A program made the position numbers and the translations under genes. A model generated the notes under the pieces. That model searched no databases. It saw only the letters and a program-made list of their open reading frames with translations, and had not been told where the DNA came from. Source: Basidiobolus meristosporus CBS 931.73 (Eukaryota; Basidiobolomycota; Basidiobolomycetes; Basidiobolales; Basidiobolaceae). From it: a stretch of DNA of 64,000 bases. The stretch lies in contig MCFE01000374.1 of the NCBI GenBank assembly GCA_002104905.1, positions 20,824 to 84,823 of the forward strand, read 5' to 3'. Positions 32,209 through 43,385 of this stretch are shown one piece after another. The number at the start of each line of letters is the position of its first letter. The first letter of the stretch is position 1.

Positions 32209-33480
32209 TCATCTTCTCCTGGGTTTTTTTCTCACAGGGATTACTACTGAAGCATTTGGTAGTGACTCACTTTGCACACCTATACTACTTCCTGGCTGAC
32301 TATCATCTTGGCTACTTGTGTATTTGTAGTCAGTATTTTGCCTCCTAGTTGATGAGTGCGATGCTGCAGCTTGGCCGCGCTGAATCGCTCTGACTGAACC
32401 AACTGAACCAACTGAACTGGCCTGTAGTGCCACGCACTGACGCGTTCTTTTACTTGCCAAGGGCTCCGGTGGTTGAGTCACTTCATGTTGGTCATCATCA
32501 GTCAGTTCACCAGATGTAACTTGCTGATGGTCAGGCAAAACAGCACGCGCAGGCGCGCCTTGACGTGTTGAGATGGCCCTTGGCTGAGTTTGATGTGATG
32601 CCGCATGTTGACGCGACTTGGTCTGCTCCAATGGACTTGTGTCTAAGTGAGCAGTTTGGCGAGTTCTGGTAGTTTTGCTCTGAAGCGCGTGCGTTGACCC
32701 GACGCGTGTTGACTCAATGCGCGTTGACTCGACGCGGGGCGTTCTGGTAAAGGGTGTTGGCGTGGTCTGGACTGACGTGCGCCGGCGCGCTGTGGTTGCA
32801 AGAGATGGTAGGGAATCCAGCAAGGCGTGCTGGCGCAATCTGGACGATGTTGCTCGCGGTCTGTATTCTTCCTCCTGAAGCTCACCATCTGATTCCTCAA
32901 GGTATTTACTTACCCTCTGTCTGATACTTTGGAGCTGTTGCCTGGATGAGTCCTGTGTATATTGCTCTTGGAAGCCACTTAGCTCTACTAATATATCACG
33001 TAGTACATTAGTCATTTGAGGCAAAAACTCATTCAAAATCTCTTTGGTTCCCAAAGTTGAGGCACAAACAGATGCGTCCGGCCCGTACTGTGCAAATTGC
33101 GCGCAAAATTGTTCCCGCGCGGCTTCCTCGTCAAATCCCCTCACTCTCAGCTCATTCTTGATTTCAATACTTGTGTTGTTATATATCTTTTTACATACAT
33201 CGGCTGGCATCTTGATGTAGAACTCATACCACAGCTTTCTACTCAAATTCTTCCATCTTTGTCGACTCTCTGAGGTATCTAGTTCTGCTAGATTAATCAG
33301 TAGTGCCCAAATATCTGTATGAAGGCTCATCATAGACACTTGGGCCATACTAAAATCATTTGGCGAGAACTCGAACGGATCCGACATCGACTTTTCCGGT
33401 CCAGACCGCGCTTGTGAGCTGGGGGATGGGTTTTGTCTGGGTTGTACTAAAGATGAGTTGAGGCTTGGTATGGGGACCAT
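32209..33480 (-). CDS. Unrecognised 423-residue protein in an inserted segment
   Basis: An intact minus-strand frame from an ATG at 33480. The N-terminal third may be folded (HTDIWALLINLAELD, RQRWKNLSRKLWYEFYIKMP, then a helical stretch to about residue 185). The rest is basic, Ser/Thr/Gln-rich and probably disordered, with a repeated ESTR-type motif (VESTRIESTRVGSTH) and a KKPRRR end. I do not recognise the family. The DNA is richer in CpG (many GCGC and GACGCG) than its surroundings and interrupts a copia gag at about 32128. A transposon cargo or accessory protein is most likely; a Harbinger-type second ORF is one option because a DDE transposase lies divergently 360 bp away. Confidence 0.45.
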   Translation of the reverse strand: MVPIPSLNSSLVQPRQNPSPSSQARSGPEKSMSDPFEFSPNDFSMAQVSMMSLHTDIWALLINLAELDTSESRQRWKNLSRKLWYEFYIKMPADVCKKIYNNTSIEIKNELRVRGFDEEAAREQFCAQFAQYGPDASVCASTLGTKEILNEFLPQMTNVLRDILVELSGFQEQYTQDSSRQQLQSIRQRVSKYLEESDGELQEEEYRPRATSSRLRQHALLDSLPSLATTARRRTSVQTTPTPFTRTPRVESTRIESTRVGSTHALQSKTTRTRQTAHLDTSPLEQTKSRQHAASHQTQPRAISTRQGAPARAVLPDHQQVTSGELTDDDQHEVTQPPEPLASKRTRQCVALQASSVGSVGSVRAIQRGQAAASHSSTRRQNTDYKYTSSQDDSQPGSSIGVQSESLPNASVVIPVRKKPRRR

Positions 33481-33839
33481 AGCAACGGATTTGGATACTT
33501 ATACAGCAGTATATTGGCATCAACCTGGTCTTATATGAAATATATATGAAAACTAAAGTGATTGCTGAATTTTCCATATATTATGCATGATGCATCTCGG
33601 ATCGCGTTGACACGGATCAGATCACATCAATCGCAGATTTCCTATTTGATTATAGACCTATGATTAAAGCATCAATAAAAGTACCAAGGCATTGTTTGCG
33701 GATGATTTTTGCGACATAATGATGGGATACATGGCAATTGATGGAGATTTAACCATAATGTGTTAAAAATCAGATAAATAACGCAGATCGCGCCGAATCG
33801 ATTCAAACCGCCTCCATACGATCATCCATCAATTTTAAT

Positions 33840-34907
33840 ATGACTTACTCATCTGAATGGTCTCTTCTCATCAATCCCATCACTACCACTGGATTTCCTT
33901 TTGACACACTGGAGGAGATCTATTCCAAGTACTGTGGACCATCAACCCCAATCTACTCAAGGAGATCCCTTGTTAAGCTTCTCTGCTATTACAAGAACTA
34001 ATGCCCTACAAGGTTTCATCCCACCATCCATGGCAACAAAAGTCCTAGAAGCTTTCATTCCCAGCTGACAGCAATGGAGAACCACCTTGCAGAGGGTATG
34101 AATGACTTAGAGCAAGCTTGGAATACTAGGTTCAGAAGCTCCAATAGACTTCCATATCCCAGAGTGTTCAGCAACAGGTTCTATATCAGGAGTATTTTGG
34201 ATACCTTCCCAGTGAGGATTAACAGACCTTCTAGAGGGCAGAGGCACTTTTATTCTGGCAAGTACAAGGCACACTGTGTGAAGTTTCAAGCACTGTCTGA
34301 CATTGAGGGTAACATCATCTGGTTTAGTGGGCCATTTGCTGGAAGTAGGCATGACAAAGCACTCTGGGTAGAGAATCATCCTGAATTCAGTAGAGGGGAG
34401 AAATGTATGGCAGACTTGGCCTATATAGGAGAGGATTGTCAGAGATTAGGATGTATTACAGCTTATAGGAAGCCAAGGAATGGTGTGCTTAGCAGGAAGC
34501 AGAAGCTCTACAATGAGATATTTAATCATTTCAGAGTAAGGGTAGAGCACACATTTGGATATCTGAAGAGATTCAGCATATTGGCAGGTAAATACAGAGG
34601 AAAGTCATATATAGGAGAAAACAGCAGAATAGGTAAAATAGTTAAGATACTTATCAATGCACAGTATGTTCATACAAGAAGACATCCACTGAGAGAAATG
34701 TGTCTGGAGCATTATGAAGAGTAAATAAAGCAAGGAAAGCACTATTCTGAGCAACATAAGTAAGATTGAGTAAAATTACCAGTAACTGTATCATACCACT
34801 GGCATCATGGTAGAAATTATAGTGCCAGATAGTGCCGTAGAGTGCCAGATTGATCCGGCACTATAAACCGGCTGGCACTATGTGGCACTATCCAATGGAA
34901 CAAGTCT
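33840..34907 (+). mobile_element. PIF/Harbinger-like DNA transposon remnant with right terminus
   Basis: Contains a DDE_Tnp_4-type transposase in two pieces: 33840-34007 (an N-terminal fragment ending in TAA) and 34074-34727. The right terminus at about 34830-34907 carries repeated TAGTGCCAGAT/GGCACTA motifs and ends in GGAACAAGTCT. The same terminus is found on the fold-back element at 52541-53274. A matching left terminus was not found, so the element is truncated. It sits against the LTR of the second copia copy. Confidence 0.65.
34074..34727 (+). pseudogene. DDE_Tnp_4 (Harbinger-type) transposase, truncated
   Basis: A 216-codon frame. It includes the stretch with the expected first catalytic Asp (RSILDTFPVRINRPS), then FYSGKYKAHCVKFQAL, SGPFAGSRHDKALW, DLAYIGEDC, and the closing block VRVEHTFGYLKRFSIL that holds the expected Glu. 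This is the DDE_Tnp_4 nuclease order seen in PIF/Harbinger and ISL2EU-type transposases. The upstream helix-turn-helix part is separated by a stop and a gap, so this copy is unlikely to be active. Confidence 0.75.
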
Positions 34908-37364
34908 AATGTATAAATACTATATTTTACATTCAATCAATGATTAAGTGAAAACCACATAATCTACTTGTTCTTGCAAGCACTTCCAATATCTCCAAGA
35001 CTTGTGCAACAGGATATAAGCCCTAAGCTGTCACTCTTTGCAAAGTCCACTATTGCAATTACTCCAATTTTCCCCTCCATTGAAAAGTTGGATGGATGTA
35101 GCAATCAAGTGTGGAAGGTGAAGATGAAGATGCTGCTACAAGAAAGCAGTCTTTGGGATATTGTCATGGGAGAAGAATATGTGGGTTATTACTTACTGTT
35201 CTTTGTGAGTGGGAGAGCATGTAGGTCAAGTCAGTACCACTTGGCTCATAATAGCTTCCAATAGAAGGTAGCAAGGTAATAAAGACCTGTGCTTATTCTG
35301 TCCAAATCTTCCTGTCCTCCCACCTTGTTCAATTGGATATATATATATATATATAACACTTGGGGGGGCTTAGATAATAGACAATGTACTATAAAATAGG
35401 GGTGTGAACACCTTCCTGTCATGGTAAGTGTTCTAACTAGATAAGGGGAGGGATAGGAGGGAGGACACAAGGGGGAATCATAGGGAGGATACTGGGGGAC
35501 TTTGGGTAGGACTCTGGGGAGAACTCTTGGGCAAAGAGTGGGTTCTACATTTAGTACTCACAGAATGCTCTCCTAAAGATGTAGGAGAGGAAGCCTTAAG
35601 GTACCCAAAGAAAGAGCAAAGTGCCCTCAACTACATCTGCCTTAATGTCAAAGACAAATTGCTATTTCAATGCCCAAGCGCAAGAACTGCAAAGAATGCC
35701 TGGAAGACATTAGAACACACCTACCAGTCATGTTCAGATGCTAAGAGAATGTATTCTAGACAAAAATTCTTTACTACAAAGACCCTGATAGGAGAAGAAA
35801 TGAAAAATCTAATTAATAGAATTACCCTGCTGGTAGATGAAATGAATCTGTGGATATACCAACTACTAATAAGGATGTGATTGTTGACACCCTGAATGGC
35901 CTGACTAACAGGTTTCAGGGCCTTGTATCAGTTTTAGAGTTCCGAACTGCAGATTTAATCTTAAATTATGTATATGGAAGGCTCCTGGATGAAGAATTAA
36001 CAAAATCAAGCCCTAGTAAGAAGGAAGAAGAAATACTTCAATAAGCAATGATTACCAACAGAGGAAATACTCAAGACCCTTTAAAGAAATAGCAACATGC
36101 TTTGCAACTATAGCAAAAGCAGAGGATCCACATTAGACCAATGCTCCAAAAAGAGAGATACTCAGCAGAAAAGGCCTGAATATTGGGATGCTGCAACAGC
36201 TGACAAGCAACTAATAATATATGCACTAAATGTCACCACAAACAATGATTTGCAGGTATAATACATTGACTCTAGTGCATATTAACACTTTACACACCAA
36301 AAAGAACTCTTACCCTATATCAAAAAATTTCAATTAAAAAGGTTTTCATGGGTGATAATAGAATACTTGATGAATGGGAGAAGGAACTATCCAAGTAAAC
36401 CTTAGAAGCAGTCAAGGAAGCCATACACTGACCATCAAAAAAGTACCCTACATACAAGAAATAGTCCAGAACCTACAGTCAGTAAGCAAGGTCACTGCAG
36501 ATGGACTCAGTTTCAGCTTTGACAATTCTTGATGCAGGATCACTGATTAAAATGGTGCTCATATTGCTCTGGGTAAAAGAGATCAGAATCTATACAAGTC
36601 AAATTATATTCTGTGATATCAGGAAGCCAATATAGGCATCTAGAATGAAGAAACACTAATGCTTTGGCACAGGAGATTTTGACACATCAAATGTGATTAT
36701 TTGTGCAAAATGATGAAAGATCAGCTAATTTCTGGAGTAAAATTGATCCCCCAGTTGATTTGAAGAATTGTGAAACCTGCATATATGGGAAACAAGCCAG
36801 AAAACTGCTCAAGAGCTCTGGGTTAGTCAAAACCAAGAACAAACTAGTTCTAATTCACACAGATATGTGTGGACCAATGCAAAACTTATCCTTAGGCAGG
36901 ATGAAGTATTTAATCAATAATATTGATGATTACAGAGGAAACCTGTAGGTCTACTTCATGGGGAGAGCAAAAGAAGCTCTGTCTAAGCTCAGGGAGTTTA
37001 AAGCCATGGTGGGGAGAGAAACTGGTGAAAAAATCAAGAAGATACACTCTGACAATGGAGGAGATTATACCTCAAACTCTTAATCCTCCTCAGCACAATT
37101 TATGGGATAAAGCAAGTGACTACTGCATCATACTCCCCACAACAAGATGGAGTAGTAGTACATGCAGACATTTCAATAAATGATATGGAAAGATCTATGA
37201 TCTGTGATTAAAAATATCTTATGATATTTGAACAGATTCAGTTGCTATAGCTGTATACATCAGAAATAAGAGTTAAGACAAAGCAATTTGTGATTCTACT
37301 CCATTTGAAGCATGGTATGGATACATACAAGTGCAGAACATCAAATCATATATGGGTATATAGT
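34908..37364 (+). mobile_element. Ty1/copia element 2, degenerate
   Basis: The end of an LTR (34908-35011, ending CAACA) is followed by a GGATATAAGCCC primer site. Then come Gag pieces at about 35070-35179 and 35563-36044 (KNAWKTLEHTYQ, GLTNRFQGLV), a decayed zinc-knuckle and protease zone at 36060-36550, and an integrase N-terminal part at 36703-36948 (CETCIYGKQARK, then IHTDMCGPMQ). Integrase remnants run to about 37200. Many stops and frameshifts. It belongs to the same family as the element at 31540. A solo LTR (35180-35562) splits Gag, and a fold-back arm (37365) ends it. Confidence 0.7.
35180..35562. mobile_element. Solo LTR inserted in copia gag
   Basis: 383 bp beginning TGTGGG and ending CTCACA, with (AT)n at about 35337-35356. 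Flanks are GAATA on the left and GAATG on the right, a 5-bp target duplication with one mismatch. Gag similarity to the other copia copy resumes directly after it. Solo LTRs arise by recombination between the two LTRs of an inserted element. Confidence 0.65.
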
Positions 37365-37720
37365 AGACTTGCTCCATTGCATAGTGCCACATTGATCCAT
37401 GAGTACCAGAGAGGCATAGCAGACCTAAACTTGACCACAGAGTGTGAAACATAGCTCTTCATCTTCATGCAAAGCCACCCCTGTGTCTCACCCATCATAC
37501 TGGAGAAAATCCATTTTTTGACCTTTTTTTATGTCAATGTTGTGCAGGATGTGTAAGAGTGCAAAAGGATTGAAGACATGCATCTGGTACTCAATACCCA
37601 TGGCACACTGCATCCAGTTCCTGTGGCTTATATTACATCACAAAAACACATGCCACTATCATGGTCCACTGGTGCTATGTGGCACCATATTCAAGTATTA
37701 GTCCTAAACCTTAAGAAAGA
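37365..37720. mobile_element. Single arm of the fold-back element
   Basis: Starts AGACTTGCTCC, preceded by AGT, and is alignable with the left arm of the element at 52541-52887 over about 330 bp, including the AATCCATTTTTTGA and TTGTGCAGGATGTGTAAGAG blocks. It ends shortly after a sequence that matches the loop of the full element in inverse orientation. The second arm is missing. Confidence 0.7.
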
Positions 37721-38836
37721 TAATTTGGTCTTGTGGGAGGATTCAATCCTGATCAGCCTTCAGGATCCTGCAATGAGTCCATTGAAATGCTGGTGTGGTG
37801 ATATAGAAGTACAGCTGGGAGAAGCTACAAAACTCAGGGTGTGTGAGGTGTCTAAAGGGTGCAATAACCTTTGGGTCTAAGCAGCTAGTGTCTCTATCAC
37901 TATATAACTTTGGTAAATGCTCCTGCTTCATGAGCTTCTTAGGTGCTCCAAGCATCTCCAAAGGTCTTTGTGGATTCCTCATATTCAATGTTCAGGACTT
38001 CAGCTGGATCAAAGTAGTCAGAATTTTCTTCTATGTAGATGTAAACCTTTCTTTTGTGAGAGGTAACTTGCTTGTAGAAAACTCTCAATCCTCCTTAGTC
38101 ATATGTTGTAGATAGTGTGCTGTCATGCTTACTGGTTGGATATCCCTGAGGGCTATATGGGACAGCACCTTTAGATAATAAGGACTGAAGTGCTTAGCAG
38201 TTTTGCTTGGAATAATTGGTAGTGTCATACCATATGAATGTACACTTGACTTCTTTCTCTACTGGTTTCTGCCCATGTGCTTGGCTGTCCCAAAGCAAGG
38301 AAAGCTTCTCTAGTTGTTGTGCCAGCTCCTGAGATTGAGGGTTTGCTTACTTAAATGAGGTAAATTTTAACTATCTTGGTTTTGTGCTGCACTTGAAAGA
38401 AGCTCTCTGACTGATGAGGTCTTTTCAGTAGTAAGTAGAATATTTTAGCCAATAGAAAAGCAGCTCTCACAGTAGAATCATCTTCCAATACAAGGTCCTG
38501 TAGCAGTGCTCTGAGAAGATTAGCAAATAAACTGAGGTCAGTGATAACTCCTGGGGCTTTTGGTGGCTCTCCAACTTGCTCAAGGCCACTTGGGGATTCT
38601 TTCTATGATAGTGGCCCAAATTTGCTATATGCAAAGTTCTCCCAATATCAAAGTGTATTGATGACCTGCTTCTAACCATATTTACCAATCAGGTGGCCCT
38701 TCAGGAGGGTTCAATTTCAAAGGAGGTCATTTCCTACTAATCACAAGAGCATGATTGCATCAGTGCTGTAATGTTGCATCTCTTCAGCCACAATGGATTA
38801 ATCTTTATTTGCTTACCAACAACTACCTTGGGTACT
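37721..38836. other. Unassigned AT-rich repeat-zone DNA
   Basis: No domain recognised. Frames of 70-100 codons occur on both strands, but none has a clear signature. Probably decayed transposon sequence. Confidence 0.4.
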
Positions 38837-39495
38837 TGTTGTATCCAAGAGAAAAGTTTAATACAACTCCTGAATTGTCTAACTGAGCCTAAGTGACAAC
38901 CAAATGCAGAACCTTAGAATTGTCAGAAAGTGGTGGAAATATTAGCAGATTGGTTCTGGTCTAATATTGGTCTTGAGTATAGCTGGGTTTGGCAACAAAG
39001 GTAATGGAGCTGGTTTGCTATGCAGGCTGGGACTTGTGTTTTTGGGAGTGTTACATATGCTAGGCTTGGGTGGAAACAAGAACATGATTGTTCAGTTCTT
39101 AATTTGCTAAGACACAATCTTAATTTTGTTGAGACACACACAAAGCCAAAAGGCTCAGTAAGCTTTATTTATACTTTTTCAATCAAGTTGAATTAATAAG
39201 TGCTAAGACACTGGACTAACTGAGATCTGTTGGGATGTTGATAGGTGCATAGAATAAATGAAAAATTGCATCATTAATCACCTGATGTCTTGGCAACTGC
39301 ACAGTTGTTGGATATATTTCAGATGACTAGTTTGGCAGATAGTTTGATAATGTAGTGGCCACATGATAGTTGATCAGGTATGACAGCTAATAATATATAC
39401 TGAGATCAGATAAAATAAATCATAACTGGGATTAGATATGTTTGGGGTAGGGAAAATCAGGTTGGGAACTAGACTAGGTATTGGATTTTTTAACA
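38837..39495 (+). repeat. 659-bp LTR-like repeat, copy 1
   Basis: Begins TGTTGTATCC and ends TAACA, with a TATA-like stretch near 39170. It is related to 40552-41210 in inverse orientation, and both units have the same length, 659 bp. About 45 bp past the inner end are also shared. Together with copy 2 it brackets a piece of TNP2-like transposase. Confidence 0.7.
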
Positions 39496-39539
39496 GAGTA
39501 AAATTGGCTAAGTCTTAAATGTTGATGCACAATAGTATT

Positions 39540-41663
39540 ACATATATAGTTTGAATCAAAAAATGCTATGGCCTTCTGCTCACTATCTTCTACAAACACA
39601 CATACCTGCCGCAATTGACATACTTCTGTCACCTCAACTTCACAGCTTTTTAGTGTGTTATCTACAAAGTTGCCATATACCTTTTATTGCTCGTAACATA
39701 TACTTCTTGCAAACATATGCTTAGTTGCTGCCTCTTGTGCCATGAATACCTACTGAATATCTGCAAAGTGTTTTTTTATATTATACCATAATATTTCTTC
39801 TCCCTGCTGGATTCTAGTCCCCCTTATAGGTGTGCTCTGGCGCTTGTTTGTGTGAATTTTATATTGAATGAGGTTGAAATTGGCTTGTGACCAAGAGAAA
39901 TCCTGCATACCATGGTAGAGTTTTCCTAATAAAAAATAGTTGCTTGTTGCACCCAACCCAACTTTGCATATCTTAACTGATTACCCACACATTGGGGCTG
40001 CTTAGCTCCATAATGCCATAGGCACAGGTGTCACCATGTGCACTTCTGGCCACAGTATTTTCCAACTCTTCCTGGCTATCCTCAAAGTGCCAACTCATCA
40101 TATCCATGATGAGCTTGAAGGTAATACTCCTGATGAGATTGGGATATGGTAGTACCTACAACTTGACTAGTCTTTCTATCTCCCCACATATTCACTGCAT
40201 AGAAAACCTGCCAAAGGTGAAGCAAGGTCCAATATTCTCAACACACCAAGCAAGATGGAGTAGGGAATGGTTACATTAGCAGCAGAGAACTACATGTTCA
40301 GCTTTATGTTTGCAGTATAGCTGCTCTAATCCCATCACAAACTCCTTACACAAAAGCTGTAGATGCATCAAGCTGGCATAGGTGATCTACCTTCAGATAA
40401 ATATTGCAACAATGTCCACATATAACCCACCAATGTTTCCAATGTACTCATGGTAGCAATGGCTTCAGAAGGATACTTGTATCAATATTTATCCAGTTCA
40501 TCCAGTCCTTACTGTTGTGCATCCACATTTAAGACTTGGCCAATTTCACTCTGTTAGAAAATTTAGTACCCTAACTGATTTTCCCTAACCCAAACATAAC
40601 TAATCCCTGTTATGGTTTATTTTATCACTTCTCAGAATCTATTTTTAGCTGTCACACCTGATTAATTTTCATGTGGTCATCACGTACTCAACTGATCTGC
40701 TAAGCCTTTCTAAGTGATTAGTCATCAGAGATTTATCCAACCACTTAGCACTTGCCAAGACATCAGCTGATTGATGATGCAATTTTTCATTTACCTTATA
40801 CACCTTTCAACACCCCAATAGATATCAATTAGTCCAGTCTCTTGGCGCTTACCAATGCAACTCAATCAGAAAAGTATAAATAAAGTATACTGAACCTTTT
40901 GGTTAAGTGTGTGTCTCAACAAAATTAAAATTGTGCTTCAGCAAAATTAAGAATTCAGCAATTCTGTTCTAGTTTCCACCTAAGCTTAGCATATCTAGTA
41001 TTCCCAAGAACACCAAGCCTAGCCTGTATAGCAAACCAACTCTGTTGCCTTTATAGCCCAACTCAACTATATACAAAACCAATATTAGACCAGAACTTCT
41101 CTGCTAATATTTCTGTCACCCTTGACAATTCTAAGATTCTGAACTTAGTTATCACTTAGGCTCATTTAACTCATTCAAGAGTTTTATTACACTTTTCTCT
41201 TGGATACAACACTTGCACTTGTTTTGCTGATTTGCATATGAATGCCAATTGGAGCCAATGAGAAGCACTTAGGGTAGCAGATACTCAGAAATATCTTGCC
41301 AATTCTTTCAAATTTCTTCAGTACCACAAAGTGATTATTTAGCGTGAAATGCCCCATGTACAACTTGGTCATCAGTATAGGAATATTGTAGAAAAGCAAA
41401 TGCATTGCTCCCAGTAAAGAGCCTATGGTCCAACAGATACCCTCTATCCTGAGTATCTCCAGTTTCCAATTGATTACATATTTCAGCCAATGGCTTATAG
41501 CTTGCCCACTTTGTTGCAATTGAATGCTGACTTCTGTACATTCTCTTTGTGGGAAGATGCCATTGTTGGTGTTGGTTTGTGGCTTATAATAATGTGTGCA
41601 AGTTATGGAGTAGGTGCCCTTGATCTCATACATTTGACAGCAATACTGTCCATTGTGTTGCAA
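39540..41663 (-). pseudogene. CACTA/TNP2-like transposase fragment A, split by an LTR
   Basis: Minus-strand coding remnants at 41663-41215 (ISHWLKYVINWKLEILRIEGI, GAMHLLFYNIP, KFERIGKIFLS) continue after the 40552-41210 repeat at 40506-39540 (SWSQANFNLIQYKIHTNK, TPIRGTRIQQGEEI). The order and phrases match fragment B on the other strand at 48546-50480. The M-H-L-L-F-N-N and E-R-I-G-K-I blocks, followed by a W-x-N-W segment, resemble the C-terminal part of TNP2/CACTA-type transposases common in early-diverging fungi. Many stops. Confidence 0.55.
40552..41210 (-). repeat. 659-bp LTR-like repeat, copy 2 (inverted)
   Basis: Read on the minus strand it starts TGTTGTATCC and ends TAACA. It faces copy 1, interrupts transposase fragment A, and has AAAGTATAAATAAAG near 40875-40889. 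No matching target duplication was found at its ends. Confidence 0.7.
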
Positions 41664-41689
41664 TATTCTGAGGAATATTGGAGGTGATA

Positions 41690-42004
41690 TGGGAAACTAG
41701 AGAATTTGCACTTTATTCACTTGCAGATTTATTAATCAAAAGTATGGTATTTATACCTGTGATAAAGTGGAGAAAAAAACATAGAGAGTTTACTAAGGAA
41801 GGTCTCAAGAATATGTGTGCAAAGTTTGAGGGCTTTTGGATAACTTTGAGAAAGACAATAATCTGGGTACTTGATAATAGGTAAAAATTTTCTTAGTAAA
41901 CTCCAACAAGAATACTTGGTCAGGACAGATTGCTAATAAAAAAAAAAAGATCTTTGTGACTATGCTAGCATGAATATTTAGGAGACAACTCAGCAATTAC
42001 AACA
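41690..42004 (-). repeat. Copia-type LTR remnant
   Basis: Related to 53700-54015. Both keep the blocks ATTTATTAATCAAA, GTATGGTATTTATAC and GTCAGGACAG, and both end in CAACA. On the minus strand a purine-rich GAGTGGGAG precedes the TGTTGTAATT terminus, as expected for a polypurine tract at a 3' LTR. The outer end is decayed, so the start is approximate. Confidence 0.6.
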
Positions 42005-42009
42005 CTCCC

Positions 42010-42747
42010 ACTCAACAAACTATTCACAAGTAAAAAATACATATGAGAGTGTGCAATCTTTAATAAGTATATAAGGTTCACCTGTGTTTCATACTGGACT
42101 AATATTTTATTGAACAGTATATGTACTTGTGTTGATCTTTATTGAACAAGCAACTTGTAATCTAATGTGCATTGCTACTCAATAGTATGCCCAAGTATCA
42201 GAATCATCTGATCATAATACTAATCATGTGCCTTAATTGGTTTTACAGGCTTGAATAGCGCTCTGAAACTAAGTATCAAATTGTAATGATGATATATAAC
42301 CTCTGTGCTATCCAATGCTTCTTATTTGAGCAAAATTGACCCGCTTTGGGTCAAGTTAAGACTTTGTCATATATGGCAGATCAGAAATTTCCTTATTTAC
42401 AGGCAAAAGCTAAATCATTTAGACAACTTCACTGTGTATCTATATTAGACTCAGGGACAGGTATTTTCTTCATATAGACTCTATATGAGGTAAAAAAAAA
42501 TGGCCTATATTGGGCCAAGTTAAGGTTTTGTCATTTGGGGCTGATCCAGATTATCCTCATGTCCTGGCACTGTGACTTGTACAACATGGTCAAAAATATT
42601 TTCTCTCAACTAGGAGCTGGGATGACCTACTCCCGCTTGAGCAACATCTGTTTGGTGATTCAGATCTACAAAAGTGATCTAGAGTAGTCATCTTTGTCTT
42701 AAGTAGCCATAACTTTCTTTAGTCTGCATACTCCATTCACAGTAGAT
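42010..42747. other. Unassigned, contains an internal imperfect repeat
   Basis: Two related blocks (TTGGGTCAAGTTAAG at about 42346 and TTGGGCCAAGTTAAG at about 42513, each followed by a TTTTGTCAT-like run) lie about 165 bp apart. The left edge may be the decayed 3' end of a copia element. No gene supported. Confidence 0.4.
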
Positions 42748-43385
42748 TTAAAGTCCATTTGTTTCTTGATTTACCCAGTTTAGTATCAAAAAGTACCATT
42801 GGTTGTTTGGTAGGAATTTATAGAGTGTGCTACTGACTTGGATGGTTACAGCTGCTTTTGTCTTATCAGAATATACATGTAGAGTAGAGACTGGAGCTTT
42901 TCCAGAAGTAAGATTCTCCTGCGCAAGAGCTTTGAGTATACTTATTCTCCTGATTGTTATTTTCAACCTTGAACTTGGTTTACAAGTTTAACTAATCTCC
43001 TCAGCATCTTCAGAACTCTTAAAATCAAGCTGGTTGATCCTTGCACCTTTTCTTTCAGCTCCATAGATACCAGACATTGAGACTTTTGCTTGCAGGCTTT
43101 GTACAAGAAGCTCCATGGAGCATATCTGCACTGCCAGATATTCCAAATGTAGCCTACATAGGTTTTGGCTCCATTTGGGAAGTACCTCATTGTGAGGTAG
43201 TTGTACTTTCCCATTTTTTTCAATTTCTTTTTCTGCTGATCACCCAAAGGAAGTTCCTTTTGTGTGAAGGTTCTGAACTCCCTTACAGGTGATATAATGG
43301 TGTGTTTTACCATAGAAGTCCTCTGGACATCACTAGTCCAGAACAAACGACTATTTGAGGGAGATATAATCCAATTGGCATCCAC
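42748..43385 (-). pseudogene. Unrecognised transposon-zone ORFs
   Basis: Two abutting minus-strand frames (43385-42963, 140 codons from an ATG, and 42966-42748) may be one decayed gene. The first contains QKKKLKKMGKYNYLTMRYFPN and is basic. I do not recognise it. It lies upstream, in transcription order, of TNP2-like fragment A and could be its 5' part. Confidence 0.3.

Noticed and set aside
32209-34907. One autonomous Harbinger element made of the 423-residue ORF plus the DDE transposase
   Set aside because: The divergent layout fits, but the left end near 32129 does not match the AGACTTGTTCC terminus and base composition differs; kept only as a possibility.
35331-35356. (AT)n run as a possible origin or regulatory site
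   Set aside because: It lies inside a solo LTR and is best explained as simple repeat or the LTR promoter.
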